46,186 nt of DNA from Clostridia bacterium (GTDB lineage Bacteria; Bacillota; DUOV01; Zhaonellaceae): positions 1-46,186 of the forward strand of contig DUOV01000173.1 of NCBI GenBank assembly GCA_012838615.1. The letters are read 5' to 3'. Of the stretch, positions 20,056 through 30,438 are shown piece by piece. Both the position numbers and the translations under genes were made by a program. The notes beneath the pieces are model-generated. The model saw nothing but the letters and a program-made list of their open reading frames with translations, was not told the origin of the DNA and searched no databases. Position 1 is the stretch's first letter. Every line of letters starts with the position of its first letter.

Positions 20056-20833
20056 GCCAGATTACCTCCCTGCTGTTAAATACCGGTCCATCGGTACACA
20101 CTCTGGAATAAGTAGGACCTGTCAATTCTTTAGTTTGGCAGACACACCCCAGACATGCTCCAAAACCACAGGCCATATAGGCTTCCAGAGAAACCTGGCA
20201 CTCTACACCGAAACTATCTGCGATTGCTGAAACATTTTTAAGCATGGCTTCTGGTCCACAGGCATAAATAATATTATATTTTTCAGATCCTAGCTCCCGC
20301 TCTAATGGCTGGGTAACTAAGCCTTTTTCGCCTAAACTGCCATCTAAAGTAGTAACTATAACCTGGCCTAATTTTTGAAAAGCTTCCAGTCTATATACCT
20401 TTTGCACTTCATTAAAGCCAAGAATAGCAGCAAATTCCTGACCTTGTTCCTTAAGCTTCTCAGCTAAGGGCAAAAGGGGAGCTATGCCCATCCCTCCCCC
20501 AACCAGAATAGCACGACACCTTGGGGGTAGGCTAAAGCCACTACCCAAGGGACCAATTAGATCAAGATAATCATCTACTCTGACTTTAGTTAAAGATTTT
20601 GTGCCCTGTCCTTTTACCTCATATAGTAAACTAATCCTTCCGTCTACCTTATCTATCTCATGCAGGCTAAATGGTTTACGTAGTAAAGGCTGATAAGTAT
20701 CACTACACTTTACCTGGACAAACTGACCTGGCGTGGCTTGCTTAGCAATTTGAGGCGCTTTAAGTACTAGATAGTAAACTTTACTACTTAATTCTTCATG
20801 TCGAATAACTTGTCCTAAAGTTTGCAGTTTCAC
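20045..20833 (-). CDS. pyrK: Dihydroorotate dehydrogenase electron transfer subunit
   Basis: FAD/NAD-binding motifs; [2Fe-2S] motif [26 protein letters not shown]. Confidence 0.95.
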   Translation of the reverse strand: MKLQTLGQVIRHEELSSKVYYLVLKAPQIAKQATPGQFVQVKCSDTYQPLLRKPFSLHEIDKVDGRISLLYEVKGQGTKSLTKVRVDDYLDLIGPLGSGFSLPPRCRAILVGGGMGIAPLLPLAEKLKEQGQEFAAILGFNEVQKVYRLEAFQKLGQVIVTTLDGSLGEKGLVTQPLERELGSEKYNIIYACGPEAMLKNVSAIADSFGVECQVSLEAYMACGFGACLGCVCQTKELTGPTYSRVCTDGPVFNSREVIWHEG

Positions 20834-20845
20834 TAGATCACCTGC

Positions 20846-22144
20846 CTACTCAATTATCTTTCCATCTTTCATTACAATCTGACCGTTTACTATGGTATAA
20901 ATTGGCCAACCTCTCAACTTCCAGCCTTTAAAAGGTGTATTCCTGCCCAGGGAATAAAATTTTTTTGGATCTACAACTGCTTCTTTCTCAGGATCAATAA
21001 TTGTCAGATCGGCAGCTGCCCCTACGCTCAATGTGCCACCAGGGATGTTCAGGATTTTAGCAGGATTTACAGACAATTTAACAACCGCATCAGTCCAACT
21101 TAAGACACCTTTACTTATCAATTGACTGACAACTAAAGGCACAACCGTTTCAAGGCCTACCATACCATTAGGCGCATATGCATACTCCACTTCTTTTTCT
21201 TCTCGGGCATGGGGAGCATGATCAGTAGCAATAACGTCTATGGTGCCGTCTTTAAGTCCTTGCAAAACAGCTTCTTTATCTGCTTCGCTCCTTAAAGGAG
21301 GGCTGACCTTTGTTGCAGTATCATAGCCAATTACGGCTTCATCCGTTAGGGTAAAGTGGTGAGGAGTTGCTTCAGCGGTAACTGGAAGGCCACGTTTTTT
21401 TGCCTCTCGAACCATATTTACTGCTCCGACTGTACTTATATGGGCTATGTGAACCGGACTTTCTGTTAATTCAGCCAGAATTATATCCCTGGCAACCATT
21501 ACCTCTTCAGCAGCTGCCGGAATACCGCGCAGGCCTAATAATGTAGATATATACCCTTCATGCATAAAACCTTCGGCACTTAAATTTGGATCTTCACAGT
21601 GATCAATGACGGTCAAGTTAAACATTTGTGCATATTCTAAAGCCCGACGCATAATTTCGCTGTTGACTACAGGGTTTCCATCGTCAGACAAAGCTACTAC
21701 TCCTGCCTCTTTTAAATCTGCAATTTCTGCTAACTCCTCTCCCTGAGAGCCTTTGGTGATACTACCAATAGGGTAAACCTTAACTGCTCCGTCTCTGGCA
21801 GCTTGTTCAATAATAAATCTGACTACAGCTTTATTATCAGCAACAGGTCTGGTATTGGGCATACTGGCTACTGCTGTAAATCCTCCCGCTGCAGCTGCCC
21901 TTGTTCCACTATAAATTGTTTCCTTATATTCCAACCCGGGTTCCCTCAGGTGAACGTGCATATCAATCAAACCTGGAGTGATTATTTTACCTTCAGCGTT
22001 AATTACATTTACTTGGTCAGTAACAGCTATTTGATCTGCCACTTGACTGATTACCTTTCCCTCTATTAAGATATCTTTTACACCATCAATACCGTTAAGT
22101 GGGTCTATAACCCTACCGCCTTTAATTAGTTGCTTCATATACAC
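20846..22144 (-). CDS. pyrC: Dihydroorotase
   Basis: GLIDMHVHLREPGLEYKETI, DVIATDHAPHAREEK; true start may be 22138. Confidence 0.95.
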   Translation of the reverse strand: MYMKQLIKGGRVIDPLNGIDGVKDILIEGKVISQVADQIAVTDQVNVINAEGKIITPGLIDMHVHLREPGLEYKETIYSGTRAAAAGGFTAVASMPNTRPVADNKAVVRFIIEQAARDGAVKVYPIGSITKGSQGEELAEIADLKEAGVVALSDDGNPVVNSEIMRRALEYAQMFNLTVIDHCEDPNLSAEGFMHEGYISTLLGLRGIPAAAEEVMVARDIILAELTESPVHIAHISTVGAVNMVREAKKRGLPVTAEATPHHFTLTDEAVIGYDTATKVSPPLRSEADKEAVLQGLKDGTIDVIATDHAPHAREEKEVEYAYAPNGMVGLETVVPLVVSQLISKGVLSWTDAVVKLSVNPAKILNIPGGTLSVGAAADLTIIDPEKEAVVDPKKFYSLGRNTPFKGWKLRGWPIYTIVNGQIVMKDGKIIE

Positions 22145-23060
22145 CTTTACCCCCCATTAAAAGATATAGAACTGCCATCCGCACAGCCACTCCGTTAGTT
22201 ACTTGCTCATCTACTACTGATTGTTCACATTCATATACATCCGGCATGATTTCAACTCCCCTATTCATAGGTCCCGGATGCATAATCAAGGCATCAGGTT
22301 TGGCCAAAGATGCGCGTTTTTTATCGAGGCCAAAAACTTTGGCATACTCTTTCAAAGAGGGAATTAGCCCCTTCTTTTGACGTTCCCTTTGTACCCTAAG
22401 CACATTTATCACATCTACATTTTTAACTGCTTCTTCAACACTATGAAAAACCTTAACTCCCATTTGTTTTATTTCCTTAGGAATTAAAGTTGACGGTCCA
22501 ACTACGTGGACTTTTGCCCCAAATTTAGTCAGTCCCCAGATATTTGAACGGGCAACCCGACTATGCATAATATCTCCTAAAATTGCAACCGTAAGATTTC
22601 CCAAATCGCCTTTTTTCTCCCGCATAGTGAACAGATCAAGAAGTCCTTGAGTTGGATGCTCGTGCATACCATCCCCGGCATTAATAACTCTTGCTTTCAC
22701 ATTCTTAGCCAGAAGATGAGGGGCTCCTGCTGCCTGGTGCCTAATCACAATCACATTAGTACCCATTACTTCTATGGTCCGACCGGTATCTATCAAAGAT
22801 TCCCCTTTAACTACACTACTAGCAGAAACTGTAAGGCTGGAAGTATCGGCACTTAAGTATTTGCCGGCCATTTCGAAAGATGTTTTAGTTCTGGTACTCG
22901 GTTCGTAAAATAAAGTCACCATGGATTTTCCTCGTAAAGTAGGTACCTTTTTAATATCTCTTTGGATAATCTCTTTCATTGGTACAGCTGTGTCTAAAAT
23001 TAAGCTGATTTCATCGGCAGTAAGTTCTTTTAGACCTAGCAAATCCTTGCGTTGATACAT
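22122..23060 (-). CDS. pyrB: Aspartate carbamoyltransferase catalytic subunit
   Basis: MYQRKDLLGLKELTADEI start at 23060; LFYEPSTRTKTSFEMAGK, HPTQGLLDLFTM, MHPGPMNRGVEI. ORF-track extension to 23165 runs into the leader hairpins. Confidence 0.95.
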   Translation of the reverse strand: MYQRKDLLGLKELTADEISLILDTAVPMKEIIQRDIKKVPTLRGKSMVTLFYEPSTRTKTSFEMAGKYLSADTSSLTVSASSVVKGESLIDTGRTIEVMGTNVIVIRHQAAGAPHLLAKNVKARVINAGDGMHEHPTQGLLDLFTMREKKGDLGNLTVAILGDIMHSRVARSNIWGLTKFGAKVHVVGPSTLIPKEIKQMGVKVFHSVEEAVKNVDVINVLRVQRERQKKGLIPSLKEYAKVFGLDKKRASLAKPDALIMHPGPMNRGVEIMPDVYECEQSVVDEQVTNGVAVRMAVLYLLMGGKGVYEATN

Positions 23061-23208
23061 GAATTTATTCCCCCTTGAAAAGTATAACAACCGATTTTGG
23101 TAGGATATGCACGTACTTTTGTTTTCTTTAAAGAAGTGCGCATTCAGTACTGTATTCCTTGTCACTTTGCCAAAGGCAAAGTTTTATAAATTCCTAGCAC
23201 TATAAGAA

Positions 23209-23232
23209 AAAGACCTCTGTAAAGAGGTCTTT
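23209..23232 (-). terminator. Attenuation terminator between pyrR and pyrB
   Basis: Minus strand AGACCTCT-TTAC-AGAGGTCT followed by TTTTTCTT. Confidence 0.8.
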
Positions 23233-23255
23233 AGAAAAGCAAATACTTTCCAAAC

Positions 23256-23290
23256 CTCCTTACGATCTCACAGGATCAGCTTTAAAGGAG
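23256..23290 (-). promoter_or_regulatory. PyrR-binding loop (second attenuator, upstream of pyrB)
   Basis: Minus strand CTCCTTTAAAGCTGATCCTGTGAGATCGTAAGGAG: outer CTCCTT/AAGGAG, inner GATC-CTGTGA-GATC (CNGNGA signature). Confidence 0.75.
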
Positions 23291-23845
<555 letters not shown>

Positions 23846-23941
23846 TTATCCCCCCATCTCAATTAAAGTTTGAAGAAAACCACTTTAGTTTTAGTGCAGA
23901 TCCCAAAGAAAAATTATAAAAATCTTCTAAAGTATAGAAAA

Positions 23942-23963
23942 GCCTGTCCGAGAGGACAGGCTA
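23942..23963 (-). terminator. Attenuation terminator upstream of pyrR
   Basis: Minus strand AGCCTGTCC-TCTC-GGACAGGCT followed by TTTCTAT. Confidence 0.8.
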
Positions 23964-23992
23964 ATATTATGTCACTTAATTCTTCATTTTAA

Positions 23993-24023
23993 CCTTTTGG
24001 CCTCTCTGAGCCAATTTAAAGGG
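23993..24023 (-). promoter_or_regulatory. PyrR-binding loop (first attenuator, pyr operon leader)
   Basis: Minus strand CCTTTAAATTGGCTCAGAGAGGCCAAAAGG: outer CCTTT/AAAGG-type pairing, inner TTGGC...GCCAA with CAGAGAGG signature. Confidence 0.75.
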
Positions 24024-24039
24024 CATATATTTTACATGT

Positions 24040-24068
24040 AGTCTAAACGATTTTTATTATGATGTCAA
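24040..24068 (-). promoter_or_regulatory. Sigma-A promoter of the pyr operon (TTGACA-N17-TAGACT)
   Basis: Perfect -35 at 24063-24068, -10 TAGACT at 24040-24045, 17 nt spacer, immediately upstream of the leader. Confidence 0.75.
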
Positions 24069-24160
24069 TTCTTTTTTTGCCAACCTTTATTTATTTTGCT
24101 CCTAAAAAGTAGATTAGTTTATAATGTTCTGGTGAGAATTACTAATTTCAGGAGAGTAAA

Positions 24161-26053
24161 ATGTTGACAACTATTAGATTAGAAAAATCGACTAAAGTCG
24201 CCTTAACAAAAAATATTCATAATTACAAAGATACTATAACATTTGTAGTATTTATAACTATTAAGTCTCTAATGTTTAATCTAAATATGAGCGGACTTAT
24301 TTCTTTCAGTATGTTTTTTTCTTCCCTAGGTTTTGCCTTATTGCTTTCAGGTATTTGCCTAATAATGAAATCTGCTGTTAGAAAAATCATGTTATTTTGC
24401 TTCAACTTCTTAATAACCTTGGTAATGTTGAGTGATTTAATGTATTTTCGCTACTATGGTGATGTGCTTTCCATACCTGTCTTACTCCAAATCAGGCAAA
24501 CAAGTACCTTACAGGAAAGCATGCTTTCCTTATTAAATTTTTCAGATATTTTGTTTTTTGTTGATTTAGTTATATGTCTAGCTTTACATTTATTAACCGG
24601 TAAAAGTAAGCTAAAACCAATTAATTACTCAAGAACAAATTTCAAGCAAGGCTTCTACACTATACTTTTAGGAACTATAATAATTGGAAGTGGTTTTGGC
24701 CAACTTCAGGTAGAGATGGGAAAAGGGCTATTTACCAATATCCTCGATCAAACTTTTTTTGTTAATAAAATTGGTGTTCTGAACTTCCACCTTTTTGATG
24801 TATTTCGTCATGCTAAAAATCAAACCAGTCGGGGTAGCCTTTCAGGTCAAGATAAAGCTGTTTTAGAAAAGTGGTTTAGAGAAAAAGAAAATTACACACC
24901 CCAAGGAAAGTATTTCGGCATAGCAAAAAACAAAAACCTAATCGTAGTACAACTGGAAGCTTTTCAAAATTTTGTAATCGGGCAAACCATAAACGGTCAG
25001 GAAATTACACCTAATTTAAACGCTTTAATTAAAAACTCTTTATACTTTCCTAACTTTTATTATCAAACTGCCCAAGGAAACACTTCTGACGCAGAATTTT
25101 TAACTAATGTATCTTTATACCCTGTTCAAGAAGGGGCAGTCTATTTCAGATCTGCTACTAATACTTTTTATTCTTTGCCTAAAGCTCTTAAGGACAATGG
25201 TTATCAAACCCTGGCCTTTCATGCTTACAAGCCAAGTTACTGGAACCGCTCCACTATGTATCAGGCCTTAGGCTTTGATGAGTTTATCAGTCGTGACGAC
25301 TTCCAAGAAGGTGAACTAATTGGCTGGGGCTTAAGTGACCATGATTTTTTTAAGCAAACAGCACAAACCTTGAGTACAAAAAAAGAACCTTTTTATGCTT
25401 TTTTAATTACTTTATCAAGCCATTACCCTTACAATGCTTTTGCAGATGAGACTAATCTTGACGTTTCACCTTACGGGGATTCTCTGTTAGGAAATTATTT
25501 AAAAGCAGTACACTATACTGACCAGGCTATAGGTAGTTTTGTTAATGACCTAAAACAGAATGGTTTGTGGGATAAATCAGTTGTAGTTTTTTATGGTGAC
25601 CACAACGCCTTTGGTAAATCTGAAAAAGAAATGTTAACCAGTTTTTTAAATAAGCCTCAAGATGACTTAACCTGGCTCACTTTACAACAAGTCCCCTTAA
25701 TAATTCATCTTCCCCAAGATAAGCTGGCAGGAACTTATCCAAGCATAGGTGGACAGATTGATGTATATCCTACCCTAGCCAATCTTTTAGGAATAAAAGC
25801 TCAATTTGTAATGGGCCAGGATCTTTTAAACGCCATAAATACTTTTGTTATATTCAGGGATGGCTCTTTTTTAACTGCCAAAACAACTTATTTGGCTCAA
25901 ACACAACAATTTTATGATCTTACATCGAAAAAGATAGTAAAAGGTAAATTTTACGATACCTTGGTTAATAAATATCATCAAGACCTATGGATCTCAGACC
26001 AAATCCTTCACCATAATTTATTTGATAATACTGCAAAGAGGTTGGCCCATTAA
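24161..26053 (+). CDS. LTA synthase family protein (sulfatase)
   Basis: N-terminal TM helices; VVQLEAFQNFVIGQTINGQEITPNLN, TAQGNTSDAEFLTN, YGDHNAFGK. Confidence 0.88.
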   Translation: MLTTIRLEKSTKVALTKNIHNYKDTITFVVFITIKSLMFNLNMSGLISFSMFFSSLGFALLLSGICLIMKSAVRKIMLFCFNFLITLVMLSDLMYFRYYGDVLSIPVLLQIRQTSTLQESMLSLLNFSDILFFVDLVICLALHLLTGKSKLKPINYSRTNFKQGFYTILLGTIIIGSGFGQLQVEMGKGLFTNILDQTFFVNKIGVLNFHLFDVFRHAKNQTSRGSLSGQDKAVLEKWFREKENYTPQGKYFGIAKNKNLIVVQLEAFQNFVIGQTINGQEITPNLNALIKNSLYFPNFYYQTAQGNTSDAEFLTNVSLYPVQEGAVYFRSATNTFYSLPKALKDNGYQTLAFHAYKPSYWNRSTMYQALGFDEFISRDDFQEGELIGWGLSDHDFFKQTAQTLSTKKEPFYAFLITLSSHYPYNAFADETNLDVSPYGDSLLGNYLKAVHYTDQAIGSFVNDLKQNGLWDKSVVVFYGDHNAFGKSEKEMLTSFLNKPQDDLTWLTLQQVPLIIHLPQDKLAGTYPSIGGQIDVYPTLANLLGIKAQFVMGQDLLNAINTFVIFRDGSFLTAKTTYLAQTQQFYDLTSKKIVKGKFYDTLVNKYHQDLWISDQILHHNLFDNTAKRLAH

Positions 26054-26068
26054 GGCAACCTCTTCTTT
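26036..26068 (+). terminator. Terminator overlapping the stop codon of the LTA synthase-like gene
   Basis: AAGAGGTTG ... CAACCTCTT then CTTT. Confidence 0.6.
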
Positions 26069-26152
26069 ATTTACTTATTTAGTTTTATTTTCCAGAAGAA
26101 GGAAAAAAATAATGTAAGTCTAATATCTTAAGGGAGTAATTTAAAGGGTGGT

Positions 26153-27271
26153 ATGAAAAAAGTGGGTTTTTCGTTTGGTGATACAGTTTATTTAAAGCCA
26201 CAATCTAATATTTACAAGGGAACGTACTCCTGCCAAGTTTTATCCCTAAATGGAAACCTCTTAACCGTTACCTTGCCTTACGAAAAAGGAAAAGTTATTT
26301 TACTTGGGGTGGGTACTAAGGTGATGCTAAGGGCTAAAGATAACGAAGCTATAGAAGCTGAGATCGTTGACAAAAATCACGCTAAGACTTCATCCTTAGT
26401 CTTATTATTGCCAAAGGTCATATTTCCCAAAGTTAAAAGAATTGTTAGCCCAAAAGTAATCTCAATTGCTAGTGGTAAAGGGGGAACAGGAAAAACAAAT
26501 TTGTGCGTTAACTTGGCTATAGCTTTAGCCCAAAGAGGTTTGAGAGTTATTATCTTGGATGCAGATTTAGGAACCGCCAATATAGATATTCTATTAAACG
26601 TTCATACCAAATTTAATCTCCAACATCTGATAGATAACAAAAAGGATATCCTGGATATTATCGTTGAAGGGCCGGTAGGAATTAATTTTATACCTGGAGG
26701 TTCAGGAATACAAAGTCTCTCTGACTTAGACAACGCTAAATTACATCGTATTATAAATAGCCTTAAAAAATTAGATGAATTTGCAGATGTTATTCTGATT
26801 GATACGGGAGCAGGTATTTCTAAAAGTGTCATTAATTTTGTTCTGGCATCTGATGAAGTTATAGTTATTACTACACCTGAACCCCATTCCTTAGCAGATG
26901 CTTATGCTCTAATAAAAGTATTGCAACAAAAAAACCCCCATCTGAGCACCAACCTTGTCATCAACCGGGTAGAAACAAAGCAGGAAGCTGGTAAAGTCGC
27001 CCAACATATTATTTCAGTTGCCAATAGATTTTTAAAAACTAAAATAACTTATTTAGGCTATATTTTAGAAGATCAGCAAGTGAGTAAAGCCATAAAAAAA
27101 TATGTCCCGCTAATAATTTATAATCCCAACAGTAAGTCAGCCCAATGTATTAAACAACTAACTTCTAATCTACTAGGACTGGAAACTAAAAAACCGGTCA
27201 AATCGTTTTTTGACCGGTTAAAGGAAATCTTTTATTCTACAGATGTTTGCACCGGAAACCTCAGAGACTGA
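26153..27271 (+). CDS. FlhG/MinD-family P-loop ATPase with N-terminal YcgR/PilZN-like domain
   Basis: VISIASGKGGTGKTNLCVNLAIALAQRGLRVIILDADLGTANIDILL; N-terminal FGDTVYLKPQ...YSCQVLSLNGNLLTVTLPYEKGKVILLGVGTKVMLRA resembles the flagellar-brake N domain. Confidence 0.8.
   Translation: MKKVGFSFGDTVYLKPQSNIYKGTYSCQVLSLNGNLLTVTLPYEKGKVILLGVGTKVMLRAKDNEAIEAEIVDKNHAKTSSLVLLLPKVIFPKVKRIVSPKVISIASGKGGTGKTNLCVNLAIALAQRGLRVIILDADLGTANIDILLNVHTKFNLQHLIDNKKDILDIIVEGPVGINFIPGGSGIQSLSDLDNAKLHRIINSLKKLDEFADVILIDTGAGISKSVINFVLASDEVIVITTPEPHSLADAYALIKVLQQKNPHLSTNLVINRVETKQEAGKVAQHIISVANRFLKTKITYLGYILEDQQVSKAIKKYVPLIIYNPNSKSAQCIKQLTSNLLGLETKKPVKSFFDRLKEIFYSTDVCTGNLRD
27192..27219 (-). terminator. Intrinsic terminator of the ASKHA/ferredoxin gene, located inside the 3' coding end of the opposing FlhG-like gene
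   Basis: AACCGGTCAAA-TCGTTT-TTTGACCGGTT, 11 bp stem; followed on the minus strand by TTTT. Confidence 0.75.
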
Positions 27272-29031
27272 ATAAATTCGTCTTGAAATTCGGGTTTGCT
27301 GGCTAATTCAAGGTGGATAATATTTTTAGCCAATAGCTCAGCTCGTTCTTTTTCCTGATCAGATAACAACGCTTTGATAGCGCCTATCCCTGCCCCGTTG
27401 CCAATGGCCTTAATACGACTGGCAGGTATAGCAGGAAACAGTCCAATTCCTAGAACACTTTCTACCTCTACATAATTACCAAAAGCTCCTGCCAAATAAA
27501 CTTGTTTAAGATCAGTCATGTTTAATCCTACTTCACGCAAGAGCATCCTGATTCCAGTTAAAATAGCTCCTTTGGCCAATTGTAGTTCCCGAACGTCTTT
27601 TTGTTTGAGGACTATTGGCTCGCCGCTTAGGCTCTCTTCTGGAAAAGCTAAAACAAAGTCATAACTTTTTCCGTTAGATCTTAATCGCTCCATTAAGAAG
27701 GCCATATCAGATGAAAGCAAATCCGGTTCTACAATTCGGCCAGATGGATCAATAACACCATGTTTTAATAGTTGGGCAATTAAATCGATTAACCCTGAAC
27801 CACAAATACCTTTGACTTTACTGTTACCAATTACTTTAAGTTTAAAAGTGCCATTATTTATCTCAACTTTTTCAATAGCACCTTCTGCAGCTCGCATACC
27901 GTATGTTATTTGAGCTCCCTCAAAAGCTGGTCCGGCAGCAGTTGAACAGGCCACCATTTTGTGACCGGAATTTAAGACTATTTCTCCGTTAGTTCCTAAG
28001 TCTACAGCCAAGGTAGGTTCTGAAACACGTTCCAAGCCGGTTGCTAGGATGACACCTACTGTATCTGCCCCTACAAAACCAGCAATATTAGGCAAAACAT
28101 AAAGAGAGCCTTGTTTATTGATTTTAAGTCCAATCTCTTCCGGATTCACCCTGAGTTCTCGCTGCACTACAGGTACATAGGGAGCAATAGCTAATTGGGT
28201 AGGATTTAACCCTAATAGTAAATGATGCATGCAAGTATTACCGACTACAGTTGCGCAATAGATATGTTTAGTACAAACTTTCGCTTCCTTACAGAGTTTA
28301 TTAATTATCTCGTTTAAGCAAGCAACAATTTCCTCTTGTAGTTTTTCTGTATTCCCTGCCCCTTCATTAGCATAGGTAATTCTAGAAATTACATCTCCTC
28401 CGTGTTGCCGCTGAGGGTTAGTGGCAGAAACCGTAACTAAAACTTTGCCGGTTATTAAATCGCATAAAGAGCCCACCACAGTTGTTGTACCAATATCAAA
28501 TGCTATGCCAAAAAATTCATTAGTTGTATCTCCTTGCTCTATAGCAATAAGCTCTTGATCATCAAATACGACAGTAATACCCTCTTTTGATTTGGCTAGG
28601 ATCTCCATAGCCTGTTTAGTGACTGCCAAATTAACTTGTCGATCTAGCTTTAGCTCAGCTAAAATGCGTTCTACATCGCCCTTTCCATCCTCAATTGAAG
28701 CCTTTTTAACCTTAAGGAATTTTTTAGTTAAATTAAGCTCAACAGGAAAAGTATGTGTTTTTAGCAACATGGATTTCCGATCTAAAAATTTTTCTTGAAC
28801 CGGCAGGGTAACCAACAAGTCAGAATTAACAGCAGTAGTACAGCTTAGTATTTCTTTTTTACCATCCCATTCATCACTTTCAGCCCAAACTTTACATTTG
28901 CCACATCTTCCCCTGCCCCCACAAGTAGCATCGAGCATAAATCCTCCCTGTTGCAGGACATTTAATAAAATACTCCCCCCCTCACAGTAAAGGATCGTTC
29001 CCTGTGGCTCAACTTTGATCTGATGTTTCAT
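27232..29031 (-). CDS. [2Fe-2S] ferredoxin-ASKHA domain protein, RACo-like (reductive activator of corrinoid proteins; DUF4445)
   Basis: DATCGGRGRCGKCKVW...SCTTAV ferredoxin; FGIAFDIGTTTVVGSLCDL, AVDLGTNGEIVL, AGAFGNYV; start chosen at MKHQIKVEP. Confidence 0.87.
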   Translation of the reverse strand: MKHQIKVEPQGTILYCEGGSILLNVLQQGGFMLDATCGGRGRCGKCKVWAESDEWDGKKEILSCTTAVNSDLLVTLPVQEKFLDRKSMLLKTHTFPVELNLTKKFLKVKKASIEDGKGDVERILAELKLDRQVNLAVTKQAMEILAKSKEGITVVFDDQELIAIEQGDTTNEFFGIAFDIGTTTVVGSLCDLITGKVLVTVSATNPQRQHGGDVISRITYANEGAGNTEKLQEEIVACLNEIINKLCKEAKVCTKHIYCATVVGNTCMHHLLLGLNPTQLAIAPYVPVVQRELRVNPEEIGLKINKQGSLYVLPNIAGFVGADTVGVILATGLERVSEPTLAVDLGTNGEIVLNSGHKMVACSTAAGPAFEGAQITYGMRAAEGAIEKVEINNGTFKLKVIGNSKVKGICGSGLIDLIAQLLKHGVIDPSGRIVEPDLLSSDMAFLMERLRSNGKSYDFVLAFPEESLSGEPIVLKQKDVRELQLAKGAILTGIRMLLREVGLNMTDLKQVYLAGAFGNYVEVESVLGIGLFPAIPASRIKAIGNGAGIGAIKALLSDQEKERAELLAKNIIHLELASKPEFQDEFIQSLRFPVQTSVE

Positions 29032-29117
29032 AGTTTCCCATATCCCCCATGTAATTAACATTTGCCATATGATTTATCATAGCATAAATACATTGGAATA
29101 AGATAGAAAATTGACAA

Positions 29118-30002
29118 TTATTTAGATGCTGCCTCCCGTAATAACCTTTCTAGCTCATCCTTGTTAAAATTATATTTTTCTGCACAAAAATGACAAACAA
29201 GCTCAGCTTTCCCCTGTTCAGCAATCATTGCCTCCAGTTCTTCCTTGCCAAGACTTATCAAAACACTTTCCAACCGTGATTTAGAACAGGGGCAACTAAA
29301 CTCTACTGGGATTTTTTCATGAATTGTCATGGCAAAATTATTGAGAATTCTACCTAAAATTGTTTCGGGTGTTTCACCTTCTCTAATCATTTCGCTGATG
29401 GGAGGCAAATTATTAATGTTATTTTCAAGTTGAACAGCAATCTCTTCTTTAGCATTAGGTAGAAGCTGAATGATAAATCCTCCTGAAGCCAGCACCTTAT
29501 AATCAATATCAATAAGTACACCTAAAGCTACTGCCGAAGGGGTCTGCTCTGATACCTGATAATAGTATGCCAGATCCTCAGCTATCTCACCTGATACTAA
29601 AGGCACGCTACCTGTGTATGGTTCCTTTAAGCCTAGATCCTTAGTAACGTGAAGCATACCATTTTTGCCTACTGCACTACCTACATCCAGCTTGCCAGGA
29701 TACTTACTTTTAGTCTGGGTATGGGGCTCTTGGACATAGCCCCGAACTTGACCTTTAGCATTGGCACTTGCCACTACTGCTCCTAACGGGCCGTCTCCCA
29801 AGAGCCTTACAGTTACCAAATCATCTCCTTTAAGCATTGCCCCCATCATTAATGTGGCAGTTAAAACCCTACCTAAAGCAGCTGAAGCTGTAGGATAAGT
29901 TTTATGTCTTTTACAGGCCTCGTTAACTAAATTGGTAGTGGTTGCTCCAAAACCGCGTATGGAACCATTTCCGGCAGAAACTCGAATACAATAGTCTTTC
30001 AT
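29118..30002 (-). CDS. hslO: Redox-regulated chaperone Hsp33
   Basis: MKDYCIRVSAGNGSIRGFG; C-terminal CPCS...CHFC zinc motif. Confidence 0.95.
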   Translation of the reverse strand: MKDYCIRVSAGNGSIRGFGATTTNLVNEACKRHKTYPTASAALGRVLTATLMMGAMLKGDDLVTVRLLGDGPLGAVVASANAKGQVRGYVQEPHTQTKSKYPGKLDVGSAVGKNGMLHVTKDLGLKEPYTGSVPLVSGEIAEDLAYYYQVSEQTPSAVALGVLIDIDYKVLASGGFIIQLLPNAKEEIAVQLENNINNLPPISEMIREGETPETILGRILNNFAMTIHEKIPVEFSCPCSKSRLESVLISLGKEELEAMIAEQGKAELVCHFCAEKYNFNKDELERLLREAASK

Positions 30003-30084
30003 TTTTATCACTCCGTTTTATCTATTAGACAAAATTAAAATCTCACGTTAAAATAGTACTATCGTTTAGAAAAGGGAGATTGTT

Positions 30085-30438
30085 ATGAGTTTTGCACAAT
30101 TCATGGGTTTTCAAGCGCTACATTATCTGAGCTATATGTTTGCTGGATTTATGATCGGAACCGGTGAAGGAGTTTTAGCCAATCTTGCCTTTAATTTTGT
30201 AACTTTTTTCTTCCCAGCACTAGTTATTGCCCTTGTTATAAAGGAGTTGGCAAATTTTACCCTAAATGTTTTGTCAGTTAGTTTAAGTTTCAACACCATG
30301 ACTTATTTACTTGCCTACGCACTTCATATTCCTTTACCCAGTTGGAAATTGCTTGTCCTGGATTATGGATTAGTATCTTTACTAAGTATTCTGGGCCTGC
30401 TGGCTGGTAAAAGGCTTAAAAATTCTCAGCCCAAGTAG
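30085..30438 (+). CDS. Small integral membrane protein of unknown function
   Basis: 117 aa hydrophobic ORF, RBS AAAGGGAGA upstream. Confidence 0.65.
   Translation: MSFAQFMGFQALHYLSYMFAGFMIGTGEGVLANLAFNFVTFFFPALVIALVIKELANFTLNVLSVSLSFNTMTYLLAYALHIPLPSWKLLVLDYGLVSLLSILGLLAGKRLKNSQPK

Noticed and set aside
23061-23165. N-terminal extension of pyrB in the ORF track
   Set aside because: Region contains the leader hairpin ACTTTGCC-AAA-GGCAAAGT and RBS; conserved PyrB start is at 23060
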